Origin: Burkholderia sp. Leaf177
GTDB lineage: Bacteria > Pseudomonadota > Gammaproteobacteria > Burkholderiales > Burkholderiaceae
Assembly (NCBI RefSeq): GCF_001424345.1
Contig: NZ_LMPF01000025.1
Coordinates: 332,062 to 396,061 of the forward strand
DNA: 64,000 bases
Direction of reading: 5' to 3'
Positions 51,836-60,509 of this stretch are shown one piece after another. The notes under the pieces are model-generated. The model searched no databases, was not told where the DNA came from, and saw nothing but the letters and a program-made list of their open reading frames with translations. The stretch's first letter is position 1. Every line of letters begins with the position of its first letter. The position numbers and the translations under genes are program-made.

Positions 51836-53062
51836 ATGTCCATTATCGATATCCCCAACGATCCTCTCGGGCGCGTCGTCGCTCCTTATGGCGCCGGCCC
51901 GGCCGAGGTCGCGCTTGCCGTAGGCGGACTGGCGATCGGCACAGGCGAATTCGCTTCCATGACCATCCTGCCGATCATCGCGCACGGTCTGGACACGTCG
52001 CTGCCCACCATGGGCCATATCATCAGCGCCTACGCGCTCGGGGTCGTGATCGGCGCGCCGCTGATCACCATCTTCTTTGCGAAGATCCCGCGCCGCGCCA
52101 TGCTGATCGGTTTGATGCTGATGTTCGCGTTCGGCAACCTGCTGAGCGCGCTCGCACCCAATTACACGCTGCTGCTGATCGCGCGCTTTATCTCAGGCGT
52201 GCCGCACGGTGCGTATTTCGGCGTGGCCGCGTTGACGGCGGCGTCGCTGGTGCCGCCCGACCGGCGTGCGCGGGCGGTCGGACGCGTGATGCTGGGTTTG
52301 ACCATCGCGAATATTTTCGGCGTGCCGCTCGCAACGTGGCTCGGACAATGGCTCGGCTGGCGCGCGGATTTCCTGCTCGTCGGCACGCTCGGCATCCTCA
52401 CGATGATCGGCGTGCGCATTTTCCTGCCGCCCATTCACGCGGGCGGCGCCACGCCCCGGCGCGAACTCGGCGTGTTCCGCCGCGCGCAGGTCTGGCTGAC
52501 GCTTTCGGTGATCGCGGTCGGTTTCGGCGGTCTGTTCGCGGTCTACACCTACATCACGCCTACGCTGCTGAACGTGACCCACGTCGCGCCATGGCGAGTG
52601 CCGTTGCTGCTCGGCGCGCTCGGTGTCGGCATGACGGCGGGCAGCCTGTTTGGCGGTGTTCTCGCCGATAAATCCCGCCTCTGGACCATCTTCGGCATGC
52701 TGATCTGGAACGCGGCGGCGCTGGCGGCGTTTGCGTATTCATCGGCTAACGAATGGACCGCGACGCTCAATCTCTTCGCGATGGGACTCGGCATTGCAGT
52801 CGTCCCCGCCGTGCAGACGCGCCTGATGGACGTAGCCGGCGACGCGCAGACCGTGGCGGCAGCGCTCAACCATTCGGCCTTCAACATTGCGAACGCACTG
52901 GGCGCGTGGGCCGGCGGCGTGGTGGTCGCGCTCGGTTACGGCCTCGAAGCGACTGGCTGGACGGGCGCCGTCCTCGCTTGCGGTGGCATCGTGCTGCTGG
53001 GCGTTTCCGTTGCGGTCGAGCGGCGCTCTTTGCTGGCCGGCCTGCGCACGGCTCGCGCATAA
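51836..53062 (+). CDS. MFS transporter (arabinose efflux/DHA1-like)
   Basis: 408 residues with 12 helices. The start MSIIDIPNDPLG at 51836 is chosen over an upstream Met. Landmarks are GTGEFASMTILPIIAHGL in the first helix, and RFISGVPHGAYFGVAAL and the second-half 'GNLFG'-like TAGSLFGGVLADKSRLW. It likely exports drugs or sugars. It may be regulated by the upstream GlxA-type regulator gene, which is 120 bp away in the same direction. Confidence 0.88.
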   Translation: MSIIDIPNDPLGRVVAPYGAGPAEVALAVGGLAIGTGEFASMTILPIIAHGLDTSLPTMGHIISAYALGVVIGAPLITIFFAKIPRRAMLIGLMLMFAFGNLLSALAPNYTLLLIARFISGVPHGAYFGVAALTAASLVPPDRRARAVGRVMLGLTIANIFGVPLATWLGQWLGWRADFLLVGTLGILTMIGVRIFLPPIHAGGATPRRELGVFRRAQVWLTLSVIAVGFGGLFAVYTYITPTLLNVTHVAPWRVPLLLGALGVGMTAGSLFGGVLADKSRLWTIFGMLIWNAAALAAFAYSSANEWTATLNLFAMGLGIAVVPAVQTRLMDVAGDAQTVAAALNHSAFNIANALGAWAGGVVVALGYGLEATGWTGAVLACGGIVLLGVSVAVERRSLLAGLRTARA

Positions 53063-53418
53063 GCGGAATAAATCAGAGCCGTATCCAACTCCTTTTGCAC
53101 GTCGCATAATGCGGCTTTCTACGCTAGCCGGATCGCCGGTACTCCGGATCGCCGGATCGCCGGAGCGCCGGTACTCCGGATCGCCGGATCGCCGGATCGC
53201 CGGATCGCCGGATCGCCGGATCGCCGGATCGCCACGCGAATAATAATCCGGCGACGATTCCGAATGGAATCCCTCAAGCCGGAAGCCGCATTTGCCGTTA
53301 TTACAAATAGGGCTGGCCAATAAAAGGGCTGTGAGAGACACCCGCCGCGCCTGTTGTGAACGCCGACATCGAACAAAAGTGAGTCAAGAGCCGCATTCGC
53401 CGTCGGCTCGGAGCGCCG
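53063..53418. other. Gap holding the tandem repeat array
   Basis: No gene is supported. The 104-bp repeat array (53130-53233) is the only structure; a GGAG site just before 53419 belongs to the next gene. Confidence 0.5.
53130..53233. repeat. Thirteen tandem copies of an 8-bp unit
   Basis: The unit GGATCGCC is repeated 13 times in a row without gaps. Ten copies are exact; copies 2 and 6 read GGTACTCC and copy 5 reads GGAGCGCC. Copies 7-13 are identical. The array is 186 bp before the start of the GGDEF-EAL gene. Confidence 0.95.
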
Positions 53419-56340
53419 ATGAACGTCTATTCCGGAAACCCGGCCACGCACGTGGCGGATCAAAGTCACGATGAGTCTGTCGCGGCTTTCGCACGTCCGG
53501 CGTCCGATGCGCCCTGGCGCGCGGATGCGGATACCTGCATCGATTCGCTGTTGCGCAATGCCGCCACCCTCGCCGATACCGCCTGCTGGGCGTGGTATCA
53601 GCCCGGCGCGGGACTGCATCTCGCGGCGCAGGGTTCGCTCGACGATACCTGGCCCGCCGTCCTCTCCGTCGATGAATTCCATGCTTATTGCACGACGCAT
53701 CGGCTGTGTCTCTGGCCGACCGGCAGCGGCGAAAACATTCTCGGATGGTTGCTCGCGCCCGCGGCCGAAGCGGCGAACCGCACGCTTGCCGACCTCGCCC
53801 GAAGCCTCGGCGAAGCGTTGCAAACCGATGCCCTCGCGCGTGCGCAAACCACGCAGCGCGTGCTCTACGAGATCGCTTATCTCGCGAGTTCCGTGCGCGA
53901 TCGTTTCGACTTCCTGCTCGGCGTGCATCGGCAACTTGCCACGCTGATCGACGCGGAAAACTTCTATCTCGCGCTCTACGATCCGTCGAACAACGAAATA
54001 ACCTATCCCTATTATGTGGATGTGATCGACACGTGCGCGCTCGATCCGGCCGCTTACGACACGCTGGATTTATCGTGCCTGTCGCTGACAGGTCAGGTGC
54101 TGACGACTGGACAGCCGCTATTGATCGATGCCACCGGAATCGCCGCCGCGGAAGCCGAAGGCCGTTTCTTTTGCGTTGGCGACCGCCCGGAATTCTGGAT
54201 GGGCGCGCCGCTGAAAAACGCGTCCGACGAAGTGTTCGGCATGATTGCAATGCAGGTCTACGACGTCGCGCGGGTGTATAGCGTCGAGGATCGCGCGCTA
54301 TTTTTGGTCGTCGCGCGGCACGTGGCAATGGCGCTCGACCGCATCTTGCATCGGGCGGATCTGGAGGAAACGGTGTCGCGCCGGACCGCCGAATTGTCGG
54401 AAGTGAATCGCGCGCTGCGGCTTGAAATCGCAGAACGAAAACGCGCCGAGCATTTGCAAGGCGCGCTGTTCCAGATCGCCGAATTGTCGAGCCGGCACGG
54501 CGACATGGTGGAGTTTTTCCGCAGCCTGCACGGCATTGTCGGCGAGTTGCTGTACGCGCGAAATTTCTACGTGGCGCTCGTCGATATTGCTTCGGAGAAC
54601 GTGTCGTTCCCCTATTACGTCGATGAACTCGTGAACGCGTCCCCGGTTCCGCGACGCGGCCGGCGCGGCCTCACCGAGTACGTGATTCGCGAACGCCGTC
54701 CGTGCCTGGTCGATCTCGCGGAAGCGACGCGGCTGGTGGAAACGGGCGAGATAGAAGGCGCGAGCGAAAGCATCAAGATGCGTTCGTGGCTCGGCATTCC
54801 GTTGTTCGACGGCGACGAAGTGCGTGGCGTGCTCGCCGTGCAAAGCTATTCGTCGCGCGTGCGTTACTCGAAGCGCGATCAGGAATTGCTGACCTTCGTA
54901 TCGCGTCATATCGATACCGCGCTGTCACGGCGCAGCGCCGCCGAGGCCTTGCACGCGGCGAACCTCGAACTCGAGCAACGCGTGCAGAATCGCACGCGCG
55001 AACTCGACGACGCAAACGCGCGCCTGCAACACGAGAATTCGCACGATGCGCTGACCGGCCTCCCGAACCGCAGCCACATGCTGCAACGGCTGCAGCAAGC
55101 GTGGCGCGATCATCATCGCGACGGCGAACAACTGGCGGTAATGTTCATCGACCTGGACCGCTTCAAGGTCGTGAACGACAGCCTCGGCCATCATTTCGGC
55201 GACATGCTGCTGGTGCAGGCGGCGAGTCGTCTGCGCGGCTGTTTGCGGGACACCGACCTGCTTGCACGTCTGGGGGGCGATGAGTTCGCGGTGCTGTCGC
55301 CGGGTGCGTCGCTTGAAACCGCCGTGGACATTGCCGAAAGGATTTTGGCCGCGTTCGACCTGCCGTTTCATATCGATGAACACCGGGTGTTTTCATCGTG
55401 CAGCATTGGCATTGTGAGTCCCGACGAGCAATTTCATAAGGAACCGGCCGACCTTCTTCGCGACGCCGATACCGCCATGTATCGCGTAAAAAATGGCGGA
55501 CGTGACAGCTTCGTGGTGTTCAACCATGAGCTTCGGCGCGAGGTATCGGACCAGGTCGAACGCGAAGGGGCGCTGCGCAATGCACTCAAGCGCGACGACG
55601 AACTCGTGCCGTATTTCCAGCCTATCGTCTGCGCAAACTCGGGGCAACTGGTCGCGCTCGAAGCATTGATTCGATGGCGTCAGCCCGACGGCAGCGTGAT
55701 CCCGCCCGGCGAGTTCCTGCCGGCCGTCGAAGGGCTGCGCCTGATCGGGCGGCTCGATTTGTACATGCTCACGCGCGTGGCGATCATTCTCGCGCAACCC
55801 GAACATGCGGACTGGCCGCCGGTCCATGTGAACTGTTCGAGCTACAGCATGACGCGCGCCGAATTTGCCGACGATGTCCTCGCCCTGCTCTCGCGCTACG
55901 CCGTCTCGCCCTCGCGCATCTGCCTGGAACTCACGGAAGGCGCGCTCGTCGCCGAACCTGACCTTGCAAGGCGGACGATGCAGCGTCTGGCCGATCACGG
56001 CATGTCGGTCGTGCTCGATGACTTCGGCGCGGGTTTTTCATCGCTGAGTTATGTGCATCAATACCGGTTCAGCGGCTTGAAGATCGACCGCTCGTTTATC
56101 TTCGAACTGACCACGAGCCCGCGCAGCCGCGCGATAGTGCGGGCCATCGTGCGCATGGCGGAATCGCTCGACCTAACGGTGGTGGCCGAAGGCGTGGAAG
56201 ATGCCGCGACGCTTGCCGTGCTGTGTGAAATGGGCGCGGCCCAGGCGCAGGGTTATTACTTCGCGCGCCCAATGCCGCTGGAAGACCTCTTGCTCACCAC
56301 GCTCCTGCCCCGTTTGCAGGTGCTGGCGCAGGAGCCCTGA
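53419..56340 (+). CDS. GAF-GAF-GGDEF-EAL cyclic-di-GMP signalling protein
   Basis: 973 residues. Two GAF-like sensor modules (about 155-310 and 350-505; both contain N-FY-ALYD/ALVDI ... YPYYVD/FPYYVDE patterns) are linked by helices (about 318-345, LEETVSRRTAELSEVNRAL). A GGDEF domain follows (GGDEF intact at 619-623) and then a full EAL domain (Glu748 in EALIRW, DDFGAGFSSLSY, VVAEGVE). Both catalytic halves look intact, so it could make or destroy cyclic di-GMP depending on the ligand in the GAF modules. GGAG precedes the ATG. An aldo/keto reductase gene follows 4 bp later. Confidence 0.92.
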   Translation: MNVYSGNPATHVADQSHDESVAAFARPASDAPWRADADTCIDSLLRNAATLADTACWAWYQPGAGLHLAAQGSLDDTWPAVLSVDEFHAYCTTHRLCLWPTGSGENILGWLLAPAAEAANRTLADLARSLGEALQTDALARAQTTQRVLYEIAYLASSVRDRFDFLLGVHRQLATLIDAENFYLALYDPSNNEITYPYYVDVIDTCALDPAAYDTLDLSCLSLTGQVLTTGQPLLIDATGIAAAEAEGRFFCVGDRPEFWMGAPLKNASDEVFGMIAMQVYDVARVYSVEDRALFLVVARHVAMALDRILHRADLEETVSRRTAELSEVNRALRLEIAERKRAEHLQGALFQIAELSSRHGDMVEFFRSLHGIVGELLYARNFYVALVDIASENVSFPYYVDELVNASPVPRRGRRGLTEYVIRERRPCLVDLAEATRLVETGEIEGASESIKMRSWLGIPLFDGDEVRGVLAVQSYSSRVRYSKRDQELLTFVSRHIDTALSRRSAAEALHAANLELEQRVQNRTRELDDANARLQHENSHDALTGLPNRSHMLQRLQQAWRDHHRDGEQLAVMFIDLDRFKVVNDSLGHHFGDMLLVQAASRLRGCLRDTDLLARLGGDEFAVLSPGASLETAVDIAERILAAFDLPFHIDEHRVFSSCSIGIVSPDEQFHKEPADLLRDADTAMYRVKNGGRDSFVVFNHELRREVSDQVEREGALRNALKRDDELVPYFQPIVCANSGQLVALEALIRWRQPDGSVIPPGEFLPAVEGLRLIGRLDLYMLTRVAIILAQPEHADWPPVHVNCSSYSMTRAEFADDVLALLSRYAVSPSRICLELTEGALVAEPDLARRTMQRLADHGMSVVLDDFGAGFSSLSYVHQYRFSGLKIDRSFIFELTTSPRSRAIVRAIVRMAESLDLTVVAEGVEDAATLAVLCEMGAAQAQGYYFARPMPLEDLLLTTLLPRLQVLAQEP

Positions 56341-56344
56341 GCGC

Positions 56345-57262
56345 ATGCAAGTCGATGCCCTGCGCCGACAGTTATTGTTGCTCGCCGCGAGCGGCGCATT
56401 GCTGCCCTTCGCGGCCCGCGAGGCCTTCGCGCAGGCACCTTCCATGAACAAACGCGCGATTCCATCGACGGGAGAAATGCTGCCCGTGGTCGGCTGCGGC
56501 ACATGGCGAACCTTCGACGTTGGCAACGACGCCGCCGCTCAGGCACGGCTCGCCGACGTGCTGCAAATTCTCTTCGATAACGGCGGCTCGGTCATCGATT
56601 CATCGCCGATGTATGGATCGTCGGAAGCGGTCGCCGGTTCGGTGCTGACGCGCATGAACGCGCACAAGCGCGCGTTCGTGGCAACCAAGGTCTGGACGAG
56701 TGGACGCGATGCCGGCATTGCGCAGATGGAGAACTCGCTGCGCCTCTGGCAACAGCCGCGCATCGACCTGATGCAGATCCACAATCTGCTGGACTGGCAG
56801 ACGCAGCTCGCCACCTTGCGTGACTGGAAAGCGCGTGGACGGATCCGGTATATCGGCGTGACGCATTACACGTCGAGCGCATTTGGCGAAGTGGAAGCCG
56901 TCATGCGTTCGGAGAAAATCGATTTCGTGCAGATCAACTACGCCGCCGATGACCGCGTCGCCGAAGAGACCTTGTTGCCTTTGGCGAAGGAACGAGGCAT
57001 TGGCGTGATCGTGAACCAGCCTTTTGGTGGCGGCGGTTTGCTTGGCCGGCTGAAAGACAAACCCGTGCCCGAATGGAGCAAGGACATTGGATGCACGACC
57101 TGGGCGCAGCTGTTGCTCAAATTCGTGCTGTCGCATCCAGCGGTGACATGCGTCATTCCCGGAACCGGCCGGCCCGAATACATGCGCGACAACGTGCGCG
57201 CGGGATTCGGTAGTTATCCGGATGAATCGATGAGAAAGCAAATTGCAGCGGCGGTGAGTTGA
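56345..57262 (+). CDS. Exported aldo/keto reductase
   Basis: 305 residues. The N-terminus (ALRRQLLLLAASGALLPFAAREAFA|QA) is a signal with a twin-arginine pair, suiting a cofactor-bound enzyme. The body is an aldo/keto reductase: VIDSSPMYGSSE (Asp, Tyr), VATKVW (Lys), MQIHNLLDW (His) and CVIPGTGRPEYMRDN. NADPH in the periplasm would be unusual, so the cofactor question is open. Its start is 4 bp after the cyclic-di-GMP gene, so the two are probably one transcript. Confidence 0.82.
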   Translation: MQVDALRRQLLLLAASGALLPFAAREAFAQAPSMNKRAIPSTGEMLPVVGCGTWRTFDVGNDAAAQARLADVLQILFDNGGSVIDSSPMYGSSEAVAGSVLTRMNAHKRAFVATKVWTSGRDAGIAQMENSLRLWQQPRIDLMQIHNLLDWQTQLATLRDWKARGRIRYIGVTHYTSSAFGEVEAVMRSEKIDFVQINYAADDRVAEETLLPLAKERGIGVIVNQPFGGGGLLGRLKDKPVPEWSKDIGCTTWAQLLLKFVLSHPAVTCVIPGTGRPEYMRDNVRAGFGSYPDESMRKQIAAAVS

Positions 57263-57282
57263 CGCGGTGCGGCTGCGGCAGC

Positions 57283-59109
57283 TCACACGACTGAAACCGC
57301 ACGCGCTCCACTCTCATGATTCATCGAAGACGCCACGGCACGCCCCGAGCGCAACGCGAACAATGATATTGCACCTGTCAGACGGACGCGAGCTTCACTG
57401 AAGGCATGGGTTTGATTGGCCCCGCGCGCCGTCATTCCAGTCAGTTCCCTTGCTGTCTGCACGCACGCAAAGAGCGGTCCAATAGCGAGCTCCATTTGCG
57501 TATTCCACGCAAACACACGCTGCGTGCGTAAGGGCCTTAGCGCAACCTGCAACTCGTGCCAGCGACGGTCGAGCATACGCATGGATGCAATGCTTGCGTG
57601 CGCATCGAATGATGTCTCGCTCAGGCGCCTGATCTCGTCGAGTGCGGCGAGCACGCCTTGCACTTTGGTTTCAATGTGATGCGATGTGCGCAGCGGCATC
57701 ATCAACACAGCGACCGCGACCGACACCACGCAGCCCACGAACACCTCTTCCACACGCATCTCGACGAGCGGTCCAATCGCGAAGCCCAGTTCGCCGTAGA
57801 TAAGCCCGACGAGCACGGTGATAAAAAATACACCTTGCGCGTAAGAAGTCAGGATGAAATAGGCCCATCCAGAAACGCATACGATCATCGCGATGACGAT
57901 CAAGACCGGCATGCCGTGAAGCGTTGCCACGAGCATTGCGCCGACTGCAACACCGGCCAATGTGCCGAGGACACGTTCGCCCGTCTTGCGGATCGTGTCG
58001 CCGCGTGAACGTGTACCGAGGAACACCACGAACGTGGTAATGACTGCCCAAAACCAGCGTTCCGGCGATACCGAATGCCCGATCATCATGGCGATCAGCG
58101 CGGCTGTCGTTGCCCTGCTTGCAGGCAGCCAGGAAAGAAGCCCGCGCCAGGAAACCACGGACGTCCTGGCTGCGTTGGCGCGTTTGGCCGCGCTCCCTGC
58201 ATCGCGGCCCGCGCGTGCGAGACGTCTCAAGGCGATCCGCAAGCGCTCGCCGGTTTGATCGGTGAGCGCGCCTTCCGCACGTTCGCCTGCATGCATGGAC
58301 GCGGCGACTTCCACATCGATCAATCTCGCGCGTAGTCGCGGCGCGCCAGAGAAGTCGAGCAGATCGAGTTGCTCTTCAACCGCCAGCGCCGCTTCGTTCA
58401 GCGACGATAAATGTGCGATCGCTTGCGCTTCGTCCGCGCGACGATCGGCGAGTACAAGCGCGGCGCGCTGCGCAACGGTACTGAGCGCGCGTTCCAACGT
58501 AGCGCGCGCTCGGGTGGGCACAAGTACGCGTCCAGTGAACACCACAATGCCAACGCCTGCCATCGATAAACCCAGCGTCGTGCACACATGGGAAAAACCC
58601 GGATGCAGATACAGCCCGAGGTAAAACGCGACCACAGCGGTCATTGCACTGCCGAGCGCACGCGGTCCACATGCCTGCACCAGCATGCCTGTGAAGAGCA
58701 CCGCGAGAAACGCGGCATCGGCGGCGAGCGGCCACGCAGCAAGCGCACTTGCGACTACGAAACTCACACAGCCGGCGCCGTAGATTGCAGCGAGAGATTT
58801 CAACCAGCCGCGCCATCCTGCATCGCGAAGAAACAGCGGCGCGATCATCGCGAGCAATAACGCAAATGCGGCGAGTGTCGGCGGTTGATGCGTGGCTACG
58901 GTCCAGCTAATCGTCACGATCCCGGTCAGCAAGCACGCAAGCGCGCTTCGTAACGCGGTATGAAAACGCAACAAGCCGGGATCGGATCCGAGAAGCAGAG
59001 ACAGCAAGCGGGACGACGGAACGGGTGTATTGAACGCATGGGCCGCGCGGGCGGCAGGCCGATGACGTTGCGCGCGATGAAAAATCTGCGCGATGGTGGC
59101 AATGGACAT
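57283..59109 (-). CDS. FUSC-family membrane protein (YccS/aromatic acid exporter-like)
   Basis: 608 residues with two sets of about five helices separated by a large cytoplasmic domain; the second set follows 'RGLLSWLPASRATTAALIAMMIGHSVSPERWFWAVITTFVVF' and 'GTLAGVAVGAMLV'. This two-half FUSC layout is shared by YccS and the AaeB-type aromatic acid exporters. The start at 59109 (MSIATIAQIFHR) is chosen over a non-ATG reading upstream. It converges on the exported aldo/keto reductase gene. Confidence 0.85.
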   Translation of the reverse strand: MSIATIAQIFHRAQRHRPAARAAHAFNTPVPSSRLLSLLLGSDPGLLRFHTALRSALACLLTGIVTISWTVATHQPPTLAAFALLLAMIAPLFLRDAGWRGWLKSLAAIYGAGCVSFVVASALAAWPLAADAAFLAVLFTGMLVQACGPRALGSAMTAVVAFYLGLYLHPGFSHVCTTLGLSMAGVGIVVFTGRVLVPTRARATLERALSTVAQRAALVLADRRADEAQAIAHLSSLNEAALAVEEQLDLLDFSGAPRLRARLIDVEVAASMHAGERAEGALTDQTGERLRIALRRLARAGRDAGSAAKRANAARTSVVSWRGLLSWLPASRATTAALIAMMIGHSVSPERWFWAVITTFVVFLGTRSRGDTIRKTGERVLGTLAGVAVGAMLVATLHGMPVLIVIAMIVCVSGWAYFILTSYAQGVFFITVLVGLIYGELGFAIGPLVEMRVEEVFVGCVVSVAVAVLMMPLRTSHHIETKVQGVLAALDEIRRLSETSFDAHASIASMRMLDRRWHELQVALRPLRTQRVFAWNTQMELAIGPLFACVQTARELTGMTARGANQTHAFSEARVRLTGAISLFALRSGRAVASSMNHESGARAVSVV

Positions 59110-59333
59110 GTGTAATACCCGGGGCAAGTGCCGGCTACGGCTTGTGGCCGCTTCCGATACGACGAGTTCACTGCATATCGATCAGAAGAAATGCGGCGAA
59201 CCCTCCTGTTTGCGTCGGGCAAAAAATTCAGCCGGGATCACCGAGTGAACGTCTTGCCAAAGAACGCGTACGAAACGTTGCACGCTTCGCGTATACCCGA
59301 ATACTATCGCGTCAAAAATCCGTGCTCCAGGGT

Positions 59334-59771
59334 TTACCCGATTTGTTCCGGTCGACGCATTTCATCGACGGCCTCGCAAGCCTCCGATACCACCTGCGCG
59401 AGATCGACGAGTTCTTCCTCAGCCGTCGATGTCGCCTCGGCAAGCGAGGCAACCGCCGCGTCCAGCTCGCCAGCAGTGCCGCTTTCGCTCGAAAAATATT
59501 TGAGCGGCAAACTCGCGAGCGCTTCCGCATTTGCCGACGCTTCGTCGGTCAGCGCGCATAAACGCACCAGGTTTTCGCACAACAACTCGAGCGCCTGCGT
59601 TGCGCACTCGCACAGCGCCGGGTCGAATGCCGGATCATGCGCCATGAGATCGAGGATGCCTCGCGAGCGCTCTACCTCGCGTGCCAATGCGTAGCTCCGG
59701 TCGCGTGCGGTGCCGAGCCGCCTTGCATAGTCGCCGAGATGCAAGACTTGCTGCGCCGTATCGGTTGCCAT
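59334..59771 (-). CDS. Small helical hypothetical protein
   Basis: 145 residues, strongly acidic and predicted all-helical, without signal or membrane segment (MATDTAQQVLHLGDYARRLGTARDRSYAL ... EEELVDLAQVVSEACEAVDEMRRPEQ). No family is recognised. GGAG is placed six bases before the ATG at 59771, better than for the ATG at 59774. It could be a chaperone-like or sensor-partner protein, but nothing shows it. Confidence 0.5.
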   Translation of the reverse strand: MATDTAQQVLHLGDYARRLGTARDRSYALAREVERSRGILDLMAHDPAFDPALCECATQALELLCENLVRLCALTDEASANAEALASLPLKYFSSESGTAGELDAAVASLAEATSTAEEELVDLAQVVSEACEAVDEMRRPEQIG

Positions 59772-60091
59772 CATCTTCTCCGTGCTCTCTGCGTGGCCGC
59801 GAACACGCGCTGCGAAAGCACGTATCAAAGTGGCCGGACCGCGATATTGTTTTATGGTCAGTCCGCGTTCGGCCTTATTTGCGGCCCCCGGTGCGAACTC
59901 GCAGCGGCGCTTGCAAGCTACCGCCGACAACGCCTTTACGGCATGTAAGGGAGAAGCTTTAACGAATTCTTCATATCTGAATACCGAGGCAAAATGGCAT
60001 CGATTTGCACACGAGCCACGGCTCCAACCGATGGCCAAGCGCGTCGGTCTGCGGCATGATTTATCGTTTCCGAAACGCGTTGGAGAATGCT
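59772..60091. other. Intergenic region between divergent small genes
   Basis: About 320 bp with no supported gene. It must hold the promoters of the helical protein gene (minus) and the VOC protein gene (plus). No operator was recognised. Confidence 0.4.
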
Positions 60092-60454
60092 TTGAAACTC
60101 TCGGCCGCCATCCCGATCTTCCGCATCTTTTCAGTCGATAAAGCCAGGGAGTTCTACGTCGATTTTCTTGGTTTCAGGTGGGAATGGGAGCACCGGTTTG
60201 CAGAAGACGCTCCGCTCTACGCCCAGGTTTCGCGAGATGCAACGACGCTGCATCTGAGCGAACATTTCGGCGATGCCACGCCCGGATCGGCGCTGTTCGT
60301 TCCTGTCGAAAACATAGATGAACTGCATGCCGAACTCACGCAAAAGAATTATCGGCACGCGCGGGCGGGCGTCGAGACCATGCCTTGGGGACGTGTGCTA
60401 GCGGTATCCGATCCGTTCGGTAACCGCATCAGTTTCTGCGAGCGCGCCAAATGA
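60092..60454 (+). CDS. Glyoxalase/VOC superfamily protein
   Basis: 120 residues starting at TTG 60092 (LKLSAAIPIFRIFSVDKAREFYVDFLGF). The fold signature is clear: 'IPIFRIFSV-KAREFYVDFLGF-W-WEHRF' and 'TLHLSEHFGD', 'VSDPFGNRISFCE' as the metal-side Glu. It resembles the bleomycin resistance/glyoxalase-like proteins that have 'LHLSEH'. GGAG (60082-60085) supports the TTG; a much longer reading upstream lacks likeness. The terminator of the catalase-like gene overlaps its stop. Confidence 0.78.
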   Translation: MKLSAAIPIFRIFSVDKAREFYVDFLGFRWEWEHRFAEDAPLYAQVSRDATTLHLSEHFGDATPGSALFVPVENIDELHAELTQKNYRHARAGVETMPWGRVLAVSDPFGNRISFCERAK

Positions 60455-60487
60455 AAAACGCCCGGTTCACAACATGCGAACCGGGCG
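60454..60487 (-). terminator. Rho-independent terminator of the catalase-like gene
   Basis: CGCCCGGTTC (60459-60468) and GAACCGGGCG (60478-60487) form a perfect 10-bp stem with a 9-base loop, followed on the minus strand by TTTTT (60458-60454). It lies 22 bp after the catalase-like stop and reaches into the last base of the VOC gene. Confidence 0.85.
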
Positions 60488-60509
60488 CTCCATAAAATCA
60501 AATCAATGA

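Noticed and set aside
53130..53233. Tandem array considered as a CRISPR
   Set aside because: The unit is 8 bp with no spacers and no cas genes nearby; it is a simple-sequence repeat.
52739..53341. Minus-strand reading with SGDPAIRR-type peptide repeats
   Set aside because: The peptide repeats are only translation of the 8-bp DNA repeat; there is no likely start or family likeness.
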